From Desulfurococcales archaeon (GTDB lineage Archaea; Thermoproteota; Thermoprotei_A; Sulfolobales; NBVN01): a stretch of DNA of 33,384 bases. Below the pieces are notes generated by a model. The model made no database searches. It was given only the letters and a program-made list of their open reading frames with translations, and was not told the DNA's origin. The stretch is from contig JALWQN010000162.1 of the NCBI GenBank assembly GCA_027083115.1, positions 1-33,384 of the forward strand, in the 5' to 3' direction. The position numbers and the translations under genes were made by a program. Positions 6,658 through 14,774 of this stretch are shown piece after piece (the stretch's first letter is position 1; every line of letters begins with the position of its first letter).

Positions 6658-7818
6658 TTGGGCATTACTGGCTACGCTGACTTACCTCTGCATTCAGGGC
6701 ACGTACCGCCGTGGTTGCTGAAGTACATGATGCGTTTAGGTAAGGCAGTGCTTGAGATCATGCTTATGGAGTTAGGGCCTACTCAGGTACTTAAGAGATT
6801 CTCTAATCCTCTATGGTTTCAGGCATTCAATAACGTGATAGGTATGGATTGGGACAGCAGCGGATCAACAACAGTAACGACAGCAGTGATTAGGGAAGCC
6901 CTTAACGGGTTGAACGCTGATATCAGGGTGGCTGGAGGTAAAGGTAAGGCATCCTTAAAGACTCCGGAGGAATTAAGAATGCTTTCTGAGGCCTTAGGCC
7001 TATCGTCCTCCTTAACGGAATCCTTAATTAGGGTCTCCAGATTAGGTGCTAAGGCAGATAATGACTTGCTTCAGGACGGCTTCCGCCTATATCATCATGC
7101 AGTAGCGATTAATTCTAGGGGCGAGTGGGTGATTATTCAGCAAGGAATGAATCCAGAAACCAGGTTTGCGAGACGTTACCACCTGGCATGGTTTGTTTCG
7201 GAGGAAGTTACTCTGGAGCCTCACTCCGGAGTGGCTTCGGACATGGGTGGGAGACCCCTTAACTTAACGGCTAGGTCCTCCTTAAGCTCAAGGAAGGTAA
7301 TGCTTGACCTAATGAATGAGTCGCCGAAGAAGGTCTTCAGGGAGTTGGCCGTCGTTAACGCCTACCTTAAAGGTCAGAGAATACTGTTTGGAGAGGAAGT
7401 TAAGCCACCTAGGGAAATAATTAAGATACCTTACTATAGACCAATACGCTTATCTTCAGGCCTCCTTAAGGTCCTTAACAGCGTGTACGAAATTAGGCCC
7501 TCACGCCTTGAGGAAGCCCTACTGCTGAAGGGCATCGGTCCTGAAGTCCTTAGGGCCTTAGCGCTTATTTCAGAACTAATATATAGGGAACCCCCTTCCC
7601 TTAAGGATCCAGTAACACATCCATTCAGCCCACTCAAGTACTCCTATGCTGTAGGAGGTAAGGACGGTATCCCTTACCCTGTAAGGGAGGATGTCGTGAA
7701 GTCAGTAATTAATGAATTAACTCAAGTGATTCAGGACGCTAAATTAGGGAGTAAGGAAAGGTTGAGGGCTCTTAAGGCCCTGAAGGCACTAGCGCCTCCT
7801 GACTTAGGAAGTGTTTAG
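6658..7818 (+). CDS. DUF763 family protein
   Basis: 386 aa, TTG start. Recognised by the N-terminal ADLPLHSGHVPPWL motif, FSNPLWFQAF, GMDWDSSGSTTV and VAGGKGKASLKTPEEL, all characteristic of the uncharacterised DUF763 family, which is widespread in thermophilic archaea and some bacteria. A helix-hairpin-helix-like stretch (EALLLKGIGPEVLRALALIS, about 285-304) hints at nucleic-acid binding. Biochemical function is not established. It follows nfeD by 18 nt and may be in the same transcript. Confidence 0.88.
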   Translation: MGITGYADLPLHSGHVPPWLLKYMMRLGKAVLEIMLMELGPTQVLKRFSNPLWFQAFNNVIGMDWDSSGSTTVTTAVIREALNGLNADIRVAGGKGKASLKTPEELRMLSEALGLSSSLTESLIRVSRLGAKADNDLLQDGFRLYHHAVAINSRGEWVIIQQGMNPETRFARRYHLAWFVSEEVTLEPHSGVASDMGGRPLNLTARSSLSSRKVMLDLMNESPKKVFRELAVVNAYLKGQRILFGEEVKPPREIIKIPYYRPIRLSSGLLKVLNSVYEIRPSRLEEALLLKGIGPEVLRALALISELIYREPPSLKDPVTHPFSPLKYSYAVGGKDGIPYPVREDVVKSVINELTQVIQDAKLGSKERLRALKALKALAPPDLGSV

Positions 7819-7851
7819 GAGCGAAAGAGAATTATAATCGTTTAAAACCTC

Positions 7852-7869
7852 ACCCTTAATATTAAGGGT
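7852..7869. promoter_or_regulatory. 18-bp palindrome ACCCTTAATATTAAGGGT at a transcription start
   Basis: A perfect palindrome directly after a TATA-like TTTAAAAC (7841-7848) and 3 nt before the GTG start at 7873. At this place it would cover the transcription start and could be an operator. A similar palindrome, CCCCCTTAATTAAGGGGG, occupies the start region of the AdoMetDC/ArgDC gene (11681-11698). Confidence 0.5.
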
Positions 7870-7872
7870 TAG

Positions 7873-8892
7873 GTGAATCTATTGCCTACTGGCGAGCTTG
7901 CCCCTTACCTTTCGAGGAAGTTCGGTGGTGTTCTTCACCACACGTTCCTCATACCTTCAGCAATCGTTGGTGGCTACGGGAACCCAAACACAATCAGTGA
8001 GGAAGTAAGTATTGATGATGTGCTGGATCACGCTTTACTGGCCTTAGTTCTTTCAGGGAACGAATTAAGGTATAGGGGATTCATGTGGAAAGTGAGTTTT
8101 GGAAGGGTTACCCTAACTAGGGAGTTTAAGCCTCAGTCAATCGTTAATGCAGGAAGCACTTCCCAAGCCATAATGGTTTTCGATGTTTCAGCCTTAACGA
8201 GGTCTACGGGAAGATATGAGGTGAAGGTTTCCTGTGAGTCAGCAACACCTGTGAGGGTGGAGAGCATAAGCGTCATCGGTTTATCCCCTCTGGAGGGTTC
8301 TGAAGCAGAAATAACTTACTGGGGAGGGCCAGTAGTCCTCCAATCTGGTGAGGAGGTGGTTCTGGAGCTCCCTAATGATGGGTCTGGGGAGGCCGAATTA
8401 ACTCTCTCGGCCACGATGCCTTCAAGGAACTCAAAACTAGTGGTGAAGGCAGGGAAAGAATTCAGTGAGGTGTTGGAGGGTTTCGTAGCTACTGACTTCA
8501 GGAGGGTGAGGATCCCCTTAAGGAAGGGCCTAAAGAACGTAACCCTTAAACTAGTTGATGAAGAAGGCCTTAGTAGGAAGGCATTCATTAATGAAGTAAT
8601 TTTCTATAAGCCAGTGAAGCCAGGACCATTACTGAGGCTTGAGGCAGTTAAGGAAGGGGGAACCGTTAAGTTAGCGGTTAAGAACGTAGGTACTTCACCA
8701 GTAAGGAACGCCCTGTTAGTAGGTATCTCTACCGGGCAACTGGTGTTTAGGGAATCGATCAGGGAGTTAAGGCCTGGCGAGTTAAGGGTGTTTAGGGTCT
8801 TACCTGAAGCGAATGCTGGTAACCCAGTAATCTATAGGTTAATCTATAGTAGTGTTTGGGGACAAGCTATTGAGGCAGTTCAGGTTAAGTAA
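7873..8892 (+). CDS. Hypothetical protein with repeated beta-sandwich-like regions
   Basis: 339 aa, family not recognised, GTG start. The sequence is rich in beta strands: residues about 100-165, 165-240 and 245-335 each read like an immunoglobulin or CARDB-type sandwich. The last one (RLEAVKEGGTVKLAVKNVGT...LRPGELRVF) resembles CARDB-like adhesion modules with the K.VGTSPV..A.L pattern. No signal peptide or TM helix is visible, so a cytoplasmic location is likely despite the adhesin-like look. It is preceded by its own promoter with a palindrome and overlaps the convergent UbiA gene by 13 nt. Confidence 0.7.
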   Translation: MNLLPTGELAPYLSRKFGGVLHHTFLIPSAIVGGYGNPNTISEEVSIDDVLDHALLALVLSGNELRYRGFMWKVSFGRVTLTREFKPQSIVNAGSTSQAIMVFDVSALTRSTGRYEVKVSCESATPVRVESISVIGLSPLEGSEAEITYWGGPVVLQSGEEVVLELPNDGSGEAELTLSATMPSRNSKLVVKAGKEFSEVLEGFVATDFRRVRIPLRKGLKNVTLKLVDEEGLSRKAFINEVIFYKPVKPGPLLRLEAVKEGGTVKLAVKNVGTSPVRNALLVGISTGQLVFRESIRELRPGELRVFRVLPEANAGNPVIYRLIYSSVWGQAIEAVQVK

Positions 8893-9785
8893 CTGCTAAT
8901 TGCTCGAACCAGTAAATCAAGGAAGAAGGCAAACGATCCCGTAAATATCGCTACCTTAAGAACGGACCTAAGCTTACCTGCAATAACCTCAACCCCCGTT
9001 CTTGACGGTATCCTAATTAACTTGATGACTGAGTAGAGAAGCAACGCATCTGTTAGTATTGCTAAGGAAAGATAAATGATTCCGTAGCCGGTGAAGTAAG
9101 GGAGTGGAGATATTGCTGTCACGGCAGCCAGTAACCCAGCACTCAAGTAGGATGCGGGCTTAACCCCGAAGAGCCTAGGTATTGACTTAACTTTCCTAGC
9201 TTCGTCAGCCCTATAATCCTCTATTGTCTTAACTACTTCCCTACCTAATAATAGGAGGAAAGCGTATAGGGATGGTACTGCAGAAACGTAGGTTAAGCCT
9301 AAACTACCGCTGAACTCTAATGCAGCCACAGCACCGTAAATTATTGATGAAGCCCCTTCATACGCGACAACCAAATTACCGATGAATCCAAGCTCCTTGA
9401 GCTTATAGGAGTACAGGTAAATCAGTACGCCATTACCTAAAGCAAATAAGGTCGTGATGGGTCCTGAAGGTAATGCTAGAAGAACTCCTGAAGCACCTAA
9501 GACAAGGCTGAAGGCTAAAGCCCCATTACGGCTAACGGCCCCTGAAGGTATGGGTCTGTAGGGCTTATTAATTAAGTCAACCTCATAATCGAAGTAATCG
9601 TTAATCACGTATCCTCCAGCAGCAACCAGGAGCACAGTCCCTATAGGGTATAAGGGATTAATGAGTTGTTGGGTTGGGAGGTACGCAGCAACAGCTAACC
9701 AACCTATTAAGGTAGTCACAACTAATGCAGCTAGGTTATGGGGTCTGGTAAGCAATATATAGCCTTTAATTCTTTGGGTGGCCAA
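8880..9785 (-). CDS. UbiA-family prenyltransferase (probable DGGGP synthase)
   Basis: 301 aa, TTG start, about eight TM helices. The first Asp-rich motif NDYFDYEVD (62-70) and KPYRPIPSG (74-82) are typical of archaeal (S)-2,3-di-O-geranylgeranylglyceryl phosphate synthases; the second Asp-rich region is KTIEDYRADEARK. This enzyme adds the second geranylgeranyl chain in membrane ether-lipid synthesis. Other UbiA roles such as menaquinone prenylation are possible, but the motifs and the presence nearby of a geranylgeranyl-reductase-like gene favour lipids. It is the last gene of a minus-strand run: dUTPase/dCTP deaminase family, HhH-GPD-like protein, wHTH, UbiA. Confidence 0.88.
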   Translation of the reverse strand: MATQRIKGYILLTRPHNLAALVVTTLIGWLAVAAYLPTQQLINPLYPIGTVLLVAAGGYVINDYFDYEVDLINKPYRPIPSGAVSRNGALAFSLVLGASGVLLALPSGPITTLFALGNGVLIYLYSYKLKELGFIGNLVVAYEGASSIIYGAVAALEFSGSLGLTYVSAVPSLYAFLLLLGREVVKTIEDYRADEARKVKSIPRLFGVKPASYLSAGLLAAVTAISPLPYFTGYGIIYLSLAILTDALLLYSVIKLIRIPSRTGVEVIAGKLRSVLKVAIFTGSFAFFLDLLVRAISSYLT

Positions 9786-9795
9786 AACTACCTAC

Positions 9796-10083
9796 CTACC
9801 TACCAGTTGCTTGCTTGAGTGCCTTAATCACTTCAGGCCGTATGTTGTAGCAACCTATGCCTCTCTCAAGCAACCCTAACTCAAGCAACCTACTCAATAC
9901 CTTAAGTGGGTCCTTTATTCTGTACAGGCCTCTTAACTCCCTCACGGCAAGCAATTCCCCAACCGATTTATTCTGGACGAAATACTTTAGGGTCTGCAGT
10001 GAGTCACGATCTAATCCCTCAATCACCTTACGTATGGCACCAGAATCTTTATTCATGCTTTCGTTGCTGCTCAAGACATTCAC
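9796..10083 (-). CDS. Small winged-helix-type protein
   Basis: 95 aa. Residues 28-90 have a helix-turn-helix pattern: LQTLKYFVQNKSVGELLAV, then a second helix DPLKVLSRLLELGLLERG ending in a wing-like GIGCYNIRPEV. Probably a DNA-binding regulator, but no family is named. It lies 25 nt after the HhH-GPD-like gene and 10 nt before the UbiA gene and is likely co-transcribed with both. Confidence 0.65.
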   Translation of the reverse strand: MNVLSSNESMNKDSGAIRKVIEGLDRDSLQTLKYFVQNKSVGELLAVRELRGLYRIKDPLKVLSRLLELGLLERGIGCYNIRPEVIKALKQATGR

Positions 10084-10108
10084 CGACCCTACATGATGGA
10101 TTAAGCCC

Positions 10109-11140
10109 TCAGTAATAATAGGTGTTCCTGTAGTTATGCTCGGTTAGGAACCTGTTTTCAGGAGGGCAGACCTCCCTCAGGAGGCACCCGTCACTACATA
10201 ATCTCAGCTCCCTGCACTTACCTCCACACCCGCTGACGCATACGGGTCTCTTGAACGTGCAGCAGTGTCTGCCGAAAAGCCAGAGTAAGTCATCAAGGAT
10301 CAAGGGATCGGTATTGATAAGCTTCGAAAGTAGTTTGAAGGCCTTCCTTACAGCTAATCTTAAGGAAATATCTTCTTCCCACGTGAAGGGGGCTCCAGAG
10401 ACGAGCTTATTCCTTAGGCTACCCTCAACAGAAACTATACCTAGCCGTAAAGCTATTCTTGTTAGGTGGTTATCTACAGGTACCTCAGAGTTCTCCGGGT
10501 CTAAGTAATTAAATAGCTTCCTTCTGGAGATGAACTTAATGAAGAGGTAGCTCTTCTTTTCGACAGGGTCTGAGTAAGGAAGGAAGGACCTCATGTAATC
10601 TATTATGCCTAAGCCTGAAGGTTCTTTAAGCCTGTTTCGAGCCAGGTTTATTAGGTTAGTGACTTCACCACCAAATAACTTCAGGAGGCGCTTACCTAAG
10701 TCCCTCAGTAACTTAACCCTTACTTCAGGATCCCAAACGCTCCTCACCCTGCCGTCGAGTCCTATAACGCTCAACCACGAATTAAGTTCGTTAAGCGTTA
10801 ACTCAGCCATATGCTCAGGACTGAAGAATTCAGGGTTCTCGTAATACTTAGTTATCCCTAACCTATAGAGTAAGTCAGCGCCGTGGAAGAACTCGCCATC
10901 CACTAAACCCTCGAAGCTGTTGTCTAGGCTTGTCCTATGATCTATAGCCACCATAAATATGAAGTACCTCAAGATATCTTCCTCGCTCTCATTAGGTGGT
11001 GGGTAATATCTTGGGTCAGTGAATGTGTCAATACCCAGTAAATTAAGTAGTTTCTTGATGTAGGGAGCTACAGCACCGACTCGGTCCTCACGCACCTCTA
11101 TGCTGCAGCTCATGCAGTCATTCATTAACGTTTTCACCAA
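10109..11140 (-). CDS. HhH-GPD-like protein with a C-terminal cysteine cluster
   Basis: 343 aa. The central-C-terminal part carries a glycosylase-like motif EVPVDNHLTRIALRLGIV (219-236), where VPVD resembles the catalytic loop and Asp of HhH-GPD base-excision glycosylases. Residues 290-325 contain eight cysteines (C293, C294, C301, C305, C309, C315, C319, C325), enough for an Fe-S or zinc site. The N-terminal half is helical (FFHGADLLYRLG). The general shape recalls DNA glycosylases and the related queuosine-salvage nucleosidases, but the substrate cannot be decided. It overlaps the upstream dCTP deaminase/dUTPase gene by 23 nt, placing it with nucleotide-pool sanitation. Confidence 0.65.
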   Translation of the reverse strand: MVKTLMNDCMSCSIEVREDRVGAVAPYIKKLLNLLGIDTFTDPRYYPPPNESEEDILRYFIFMVAIDHRTSLDNSFEGLVDGEFFHGADLLYRLGITKYYENPEFFSPEHMAELTLNELNSWLSVIGLDGRVRSVWDPEVRVKLLRDLGKRLLKLFGGEVTNLINLARNRLKEPSGLGIIDYMRSFLPYSDPVEKKSYLFIKFISRRKLFNYLDPENSEVPVDNHLTRIALRLGIVSVEGSLRNKLVSGAPFTWEEDISLRLAVRKAFKLLSKLINTDPLILDDLLWLFGRHCCTFKRPVCVSGCGGKCRELRLCSDGCLLREVCPPENRFLTEHNYRNTYYY

Positions 11141-11624
11141 TGTAAGACCCAGAATATAGTTTCTTGGGGGAGGAAATTAACTTAATGAAAACTAACTGAG
11201 CTATTCTTGCTTCACTACAGATTAAGCAACCGTTAGGGTTAAGAACACTCAATAGTGCCTCCCCCCTACCTACGTAACCGGGATCCCATAAAGCGCATCT
11301 CACATCAATCCCTGACCTCAGTAAGCTAGACCTTGGCAGGCAAATACCTACTGCATCAGCAGGTACCTCAACAATTTCCGAGAACCTAACCTTATATTCT
11401 CCCGGACCTAATTCCCAGCAGCCATCACTCCCTTTAGGTAACTCCCTAACTTCAGGGAGTTCCTTACCCCTAAAGGATATCTTACCTTTAGACAGGAACG
11501 TGAAGATTTTCTTAACTCTTAAATCAATCCCGGCGGGCTGAACCTGAATTTCTGGATCAAGTAACTCCCTCACATACTTAGTGAGTAAGTGTCCAGGGAG
11601 CGCCAACCTAACACCCACTAACAT
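11118..11624 (-). CDS. dCTP deaminase / dUTPase superfamily protein, probably dUTPase
   Basis: 168 aa. Family motifs seen: QPAGIDLRV (29-37), PRSSLLRSG (97-105), WDPGYVGRG (113-121) and ARIAQLVF (139-146). The superfamily removes dUTP or deaminates dCTP. The glutamate that dCTP deaminases use in the LEF/LEL-x-N strand appears replaced (ALLSVLNP, S126 at that place), whereas Asp114 of the dUTPase-type loop is kept, so dUTP hydrolysis is more likely than deamination. It is the first gene of the minus-strand cluster and diverges from the AdoMetDC/ArgDC gene. Confidence 0.82.
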   Translation of the reverse strand: MLVGVRLALPGHLLTKYVRELLDPEIQVQPAGIDLRVKKIFTFLSKGKISFRGKELPEVRELPKGSDGCWELGPGEYKVRFSEIVEVPADAVGICLPRSSLLRSGIDVRCALWDPGYVGRGEALLSVLNPNGCLICSEARIAQLVFIKLISSPKKLYSGSYIGENVNE

Positions 11625-11655
11625 ATGTTGGACCTAGCGAAAAAAGATAGTTTTA

Positions 11656-11698
11656 GGGGGGTACATTTTTAAGCAAAATACCCCCTTAATTAAGGGGG
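11656..11698. promoter_or_regulatory. G/C-run palindromes in the divergent dut-like / AdoMetDC promoter region
   Basis: CCCCCTTAATTAAGGGGG (681-698 in this thousand) is a perfect 18-bp palindrome, 9 nt before the ATG at 11708. The same C run can instead pair with an upstream GGGGGTA (11657-11663 with TACCCCC at 11679-11685), and a third G run follows at 11701-11706. A TATA-like TTTTTAAGCA (666-675) would start transcription near the palindrome, so DNA-level operator action is more likely than an RNA switch. Confidence 0.45.
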
Positions 11699-11707
11699 TT
11701 GGGGGGT

Positions 11708-12100
11708 ATGGCTGAGGTTAGAATTATTAAGAAGGATGCTGAGGCCTTAACTTACAGGGTCTTCGGTAAGCACATCTACGGTAACTTATATGGGTGTGAC
11801 CCAAAGCTTCTTTCCGATTCCGAATATTTGAGGGGGGTTGTTAAGGAGGCTGCTAAGAAAGGTAATATGACCTTACTCGATATAAAGATATGGAGGATTT
11901 ATCCGGGCGTAAGTATTGTTGGTGTTGTTCTGGAGTCCCACATAACGATCCATACCTGGCCTGAGCACTCCTTTGCTGCAGTCGATGTTTATTCTTGCGG
12001 GGAACACACAAACCCTGAAGTAGCATTCAAATACATAGTTAAGGCCTTAAAAGCAAGAAGGTATGAGTACGGCATAGCTGACAGGTCATATATTGAGTGA
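11708..12100 (+). CDS. S-adenosylmethionine decarboxylase-family proenzyme (AdoMetDC or ArgDC)
   Basis: 130 aa from ATG 11708; an upstream TTG at 11699 is less likely because the G run between them looks like the ribosome-binding site. A pyruvoyl enzyme: the self-cleavage site is E76-S77 in [13 protein letters not shown], with H78 and C97 (YSCGEH) as the conserved processing and proton-donor residues. It makes decarboxylated AdoMet for polyamines; in Crenarchaeota a paralogue of the same family decarboxylates arginine, and the two cannot be separated by eye here. Starts beside a palindromic operator candidate. Confidence 0.9.
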   Translation: MAEVRIIKKDAEALTYRVFGKHIYGNLYGCDPKLLSDSEYLRGVVKEAAKKGNMTLLDIKIWRIYPGVSIVGVVLESHITIHTWPEHSFAAVDVYSCGEHTNPEVAFKYIVKALKARRYEYGIADRSYIE

Positions 12101-12196
12101 TTTTTACCGAATATGATTCGTAAGTACTTGAGATATGGCTAAATTTATTGTCAGAAGGGTTTATTACCCCCGAATAATGGTTAATTTATGGGAGGC

Positions 12197-12249
12197 AATA
12201 AGCCCCCAACCCCCTCCTAGGCGGCACCCCGCCTAGGGGTAGGCTTATT
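12197..12249. ncRNA. Two-tier hairpin, candidate structured RNA
   Basis: In the 204-nt gap between the AdoMetDC/ArgDC and flavoprotein genes, AATAAGCC (12197-12204) pairs perfectly with GGCTTATT (12242-12249). Inside it, CCTAGGCG (12216-12223) pairs with CGCCTAGG (12230-12237) around a 6-nt loop, separated by a C-rich internal loop. A TATA-like TTAATTTAT lies just upstream (12181-12189). It could be a small RNA, a terminator structure for the upstream gene, or a 5' leader element. Strand is undetermined because both strands fold. Confidence 0.4.
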
Positions 12250-12304
12250 CTATCTTCAGGGTTACTTAATTACTTCCTGACTAACAAACATTACGGGCTT
12301 AGGT

Positions 12305-13420
12305 TTGGGTGATGTAGTGAGGGTGGGTGTGGTCGGTGGAGGACCTGCTGGACTGCTGTCGTCCATAGTGCTGTCTAGGGCTGGTGTTTTTGTGGACGTG
12401 TTTGAGGAACATCCGCAGGTGGGGTTACCAAGGCACTGCACAGGATTACTTAGTTCTGAAACCATAAATTCTATGCAGAAAATTGCTGGGGGCCTAAGTA
12501 AAGACTTTATCCTTCGTTCCTTCAGGGAGTACGTCGTTAGGGTAGCTGGGAGCAGCAAATCATTAACCCTGAAAATACCTGGTAAGGTTTACGTTACTGA
12601 TAGGGTTCTTCTTGAGCAAGAACTTACGGATGTAGCTACTTCCGAAGGGGTTAATGTCTTGCTTAAGTCAAGAGTTAATGGTTTATCTAGTGATGGTCAG
12701 TTAATGGCTTCAGGGGATGTAGGCCCTAGAAAATATGATTTAGTGATCCTTTCTGAGGGTTCAGCAATGAATTACTCAACCGCGTTGAGAATGTGTGAGG
12801 GGAGGGAGTATTTAAGGGCTCTACAATCCGTAATTAGGGTTAAGGGGCATGTTCCTGGGCACCCATTAGTTTATGTTGGCAGGGAAGTGAGCTCCAGCTT
12901 TTTTGGTTGGGCAGTTCCTTACAGAGATAATGGAGTCATTGTGGGTTACGCAGATGAGAAAGCGTCCCTCACCAAATTAAGGAAGTTAGTTAGGACATAC
13001 CTTACTGATGCAGGAACCGTAGGTGAGGAAAAGAGCTTCTTCGGGGGCCTGATTCCTTCAGTAAAGCCCTGTAAACCGGCCTCAGGGAAAGTTGTTGGTG
13101 TAGGGGACGCGATAGCTTCTGTTAAGCCCCTGACTGGCGGGGGATTATACCCGATAGTTAAGGAGGTTGAGGCTATCCCTGCAGTGATTAATTCAGCAGA
13201 CATTATGGAGTACGTTAGGAGAGTTAATCCGGTTCTGAATAAATTAAGGAAGCAGTATCTTCTGAAGAAGAGCCTGAAGCTGTTTGGGGGTTATGCAGGT
13301 ATTGTGAGGGTTTTCTGGGAGCTAGGCATTAGGGAGTTAACAGTCAGTGACTACGACTCACTTAGGTTTAGGTTGTGGTTCCCGAAGAATCACGGAGGTT
13401 TCGGTTCCTTTCTAACGTAG
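12305..13420 (+). CDS. FAD-dependent geranylgeranyl reductase-family protein
   Basis: 371 aa (TTG 12305; GTG 12317 also possible). An N-terminal Rossmann motif VGVVGGGPAGLLSS (7-20), followed by a CTGLLS-type segment (HCTGLLSSE, about 45-53) and the C-terminal GDAIASVKPLTGGGLYP (about 262-278) are the signature of archaeal digeranylgeranylglycerophospholipid reductases and related flavoproteins. Such enzymes saturate the isoprenoid chains of membrane lipids. Somewhat shorter than typical (~390-450 aa) members, so a role on another prenyl substrate such as a quinone is possible. Convergent with L13e. Confidence 0.85.
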   Translation: MGDVVRVGVVGGGPAGLLSSIVLSRAGVFVDVFEEHPQVGLPRHCTGLLSSETINSMQKIAGGLSKDFILRSFREYVVRVAGSSKSLTLKIPGKVYVTDRVLLEQELTDVATSEGVNVLLKSRVNGLSSDGQLMASGDVGPRKYDLVILSEGSAMNYSTALRMCEGREYLRALQSVIRVKGHVPGHPLVYVGREVSSSFFGWAVPYRDNGVIVGYADEKASLTKLRKLVRTYLTDAGTVGEEKSFFGGLIPSVKPCKPASGKVVGVGDAIASVKPLTGGGLYPIVKEVEAIPAVINSADIMEYVRRVNPVLNKLRKQYLLKKSLKLFGGYAGIVRVFWELGIRELTVSDYDSLRFRLWFPKNHGGFGSFLT

Positions 13421-13423
13421 CCT

Positions 13424-13642
13424 CTACTTCTTAAGGGACTTAATAATTTCTTTCAGTGTTCGGATATTCCACTCATGCTTGCTTCTCCTTCTGAGGTCTA
13501 CAGGAATTCCTGCCTTCAGGGCTTCCTTAATCGTTAAGCCGGCTTCAGCAAGCTCAAGCTTACTGAACCCTCTCCCGAACCTCAAGCCCCTCTCAATCCC
13601 TCTCTCCTTAATTTGCCTTGGCTTCCTAACTAACGCCTTCAT
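13424..13642 (-). CDS. rpl13e: Ribosomal protein L13e
   Basis: 72 aa, very basic. The pattern RKPRQIKERGIERGLRFGRG, then GFSKLELAEAGLT and AGIPVDLRRRS.HEWN, is that of the archaeal/eukaryotic large-subunit protein L13e, which among archaea is found mainly in Crenarchaeota and their relatives. It stands alone, convergent with the flavoprotein gene and divergent from the tRNA thiolase gene; the short promoter between contains TTAAC-TAA-GTTAA. Confidence 0.92.
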   Translation of the reverse strand: MKALVRKPRQIKERGIERGLRFGRGFSKLELAEAGLTIKEALKAGIPVDLRRRSKHEWNIRTLKEIIKSLKK

Positions 13643-13708
13643 ACATATCCCAGAATCCTAAGTTGATTAGGCTTTAAAACTTAACTAAGTTAAACCCTTA
13701 GTGCATTT

Positions 13709-14731
13709 GTGAAGCATGAGGTCATGATGTTGTTGCAGAAGTCAGGAGTTAGGTGTAGCGAGTGCGGCAAGGAAGCCGTAGTTTTTCAGCGGCATACGGG
13801 GAGGGCCTTATGTAGGGAGTGCTTCATTAATGATGTTGTTTCTAGGGTAAGGAATGAGGTCAATAGATTCAGTATGTTTGGGGCTAAGGATAACGTGTTG
13901 GTGGGTGTTTCGGGAGGAAAAGACAGTTATGTTTTGATTGATGTCTTGTTTAAGATTCATGATCCAGGAAGAATGGGTTTTGTGCTGATTGAGGAAGGGA
14001 TCCCTGATTACGGGAGACTTGAGCAGGCAGGTTGGGTTAAGGAGTTGGCGAAGGATTCTGGGGTGGACCTATACGTAATTAGTTTTAAAGAGTATGTTGG
14101 TTACAGCCTGAAGGAACTGGTTGATCTCTCACGAAGGAGGGGTCTTAAGGTAAGTCCATGCACTTACTGCGGAATCACCCGCAGGAGAATCATGAATCAA
14201 TTGGCTAGGGAGTTAGGCTTCAGGAGAGTTCTCACAGCCCACACGCTTGATGATGAGGCCCAGACAGCATTAATGAATATTTTGAGGGGAGATCTCTTGA
14301 GGCTCGTCCAGGGTCATCCAGCCGGCCCCTTATTAAGCCCGTTATTCGTTAGGAGAGTTAAGCCATTAAGGAAGGTTTATGAGGTTGAGGTAGCTACTTA
14401 CGCTTACTTAAAGGGTTTCGTCTTTCAGGAGAGGGAATGCCCTTACATTCAGGAAATGCCCTCGCTCAGAGCCCAACTGAGGAAGTACCTCTACAGGCTC
14501 GAGATGGAGGCACCTGGTTCATTGCTTAGGTTTCTTGAGCGAGTTGATGAGTTGGTTCATGGATTGATACCTAAGTACTCTTCCTTACCGGAATTACCTA
14601 GGTGCGTGCGTTGCGGTGAACCAACAGCTTACGGAAGGAAATACTGTAAGCTATGCGAACTACTTATGGAGTTAGGCATAAATAAAGTACCTGGGCTAAG
14701 GGAGGAGTTCACGCTCAAGCACACTCAGTAA
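13709..14731 (+). CDS. tRNA 2-thiolation protein, TtuA/Ncs6 family
   Basis: 340 aa, GTG start. N-terminal zinc finger (CSECG...LCRECF, 16-39), ATP-pyrophosphatase loop SGGKDS (68-73), the three cysteines that hold the catalytic 4Fe-4S cluster in TtuA (C151 and C154 in SPCTYCG, C244 in ERECPY), and a C-terminal zinc finger (CVRCGE...CKLCEL). The family transfers sulfur to tRNA uridines (U54 in thermophiles or U34 of the anticodon); which target cannot be told by eye. All catalytic residues are present. Confidence 0.9.
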   Translation: MKHEVMMLLQKSGVRCSECGKEAVVFQRHTGRALCRECFINDVVSRVRNEVNRFSMFGAKDNVLVGVSGGKDSYVLIDVLFKIHDPGRMGFVLIEEGIPDYGRLEQAGWVKELAKDSGVDLYVISFKEYVGYSLKELVDLSRRRGLKVSPCTYCGITRRRIMNQLARELGFRRVLTAHTLDDEAQTALMNILRGDLLRLVQGHPAGPLLSPLFVRRVKPLRKVYEVEVATYAYLKGFVFQERECPYIQEMPSLRAQLRKYLYRLEMEAPGSLLRFLERVDELVHGLIPKYSSLPELPRCVRCGEPTAYGRKYCKLCELLMELGINKVPGLREEFTLKHTQ

Positions 14732-14774
14732 CGTATTTAGGCGTATACCCCCCATATTAGTTGGTGTTCTCTTA

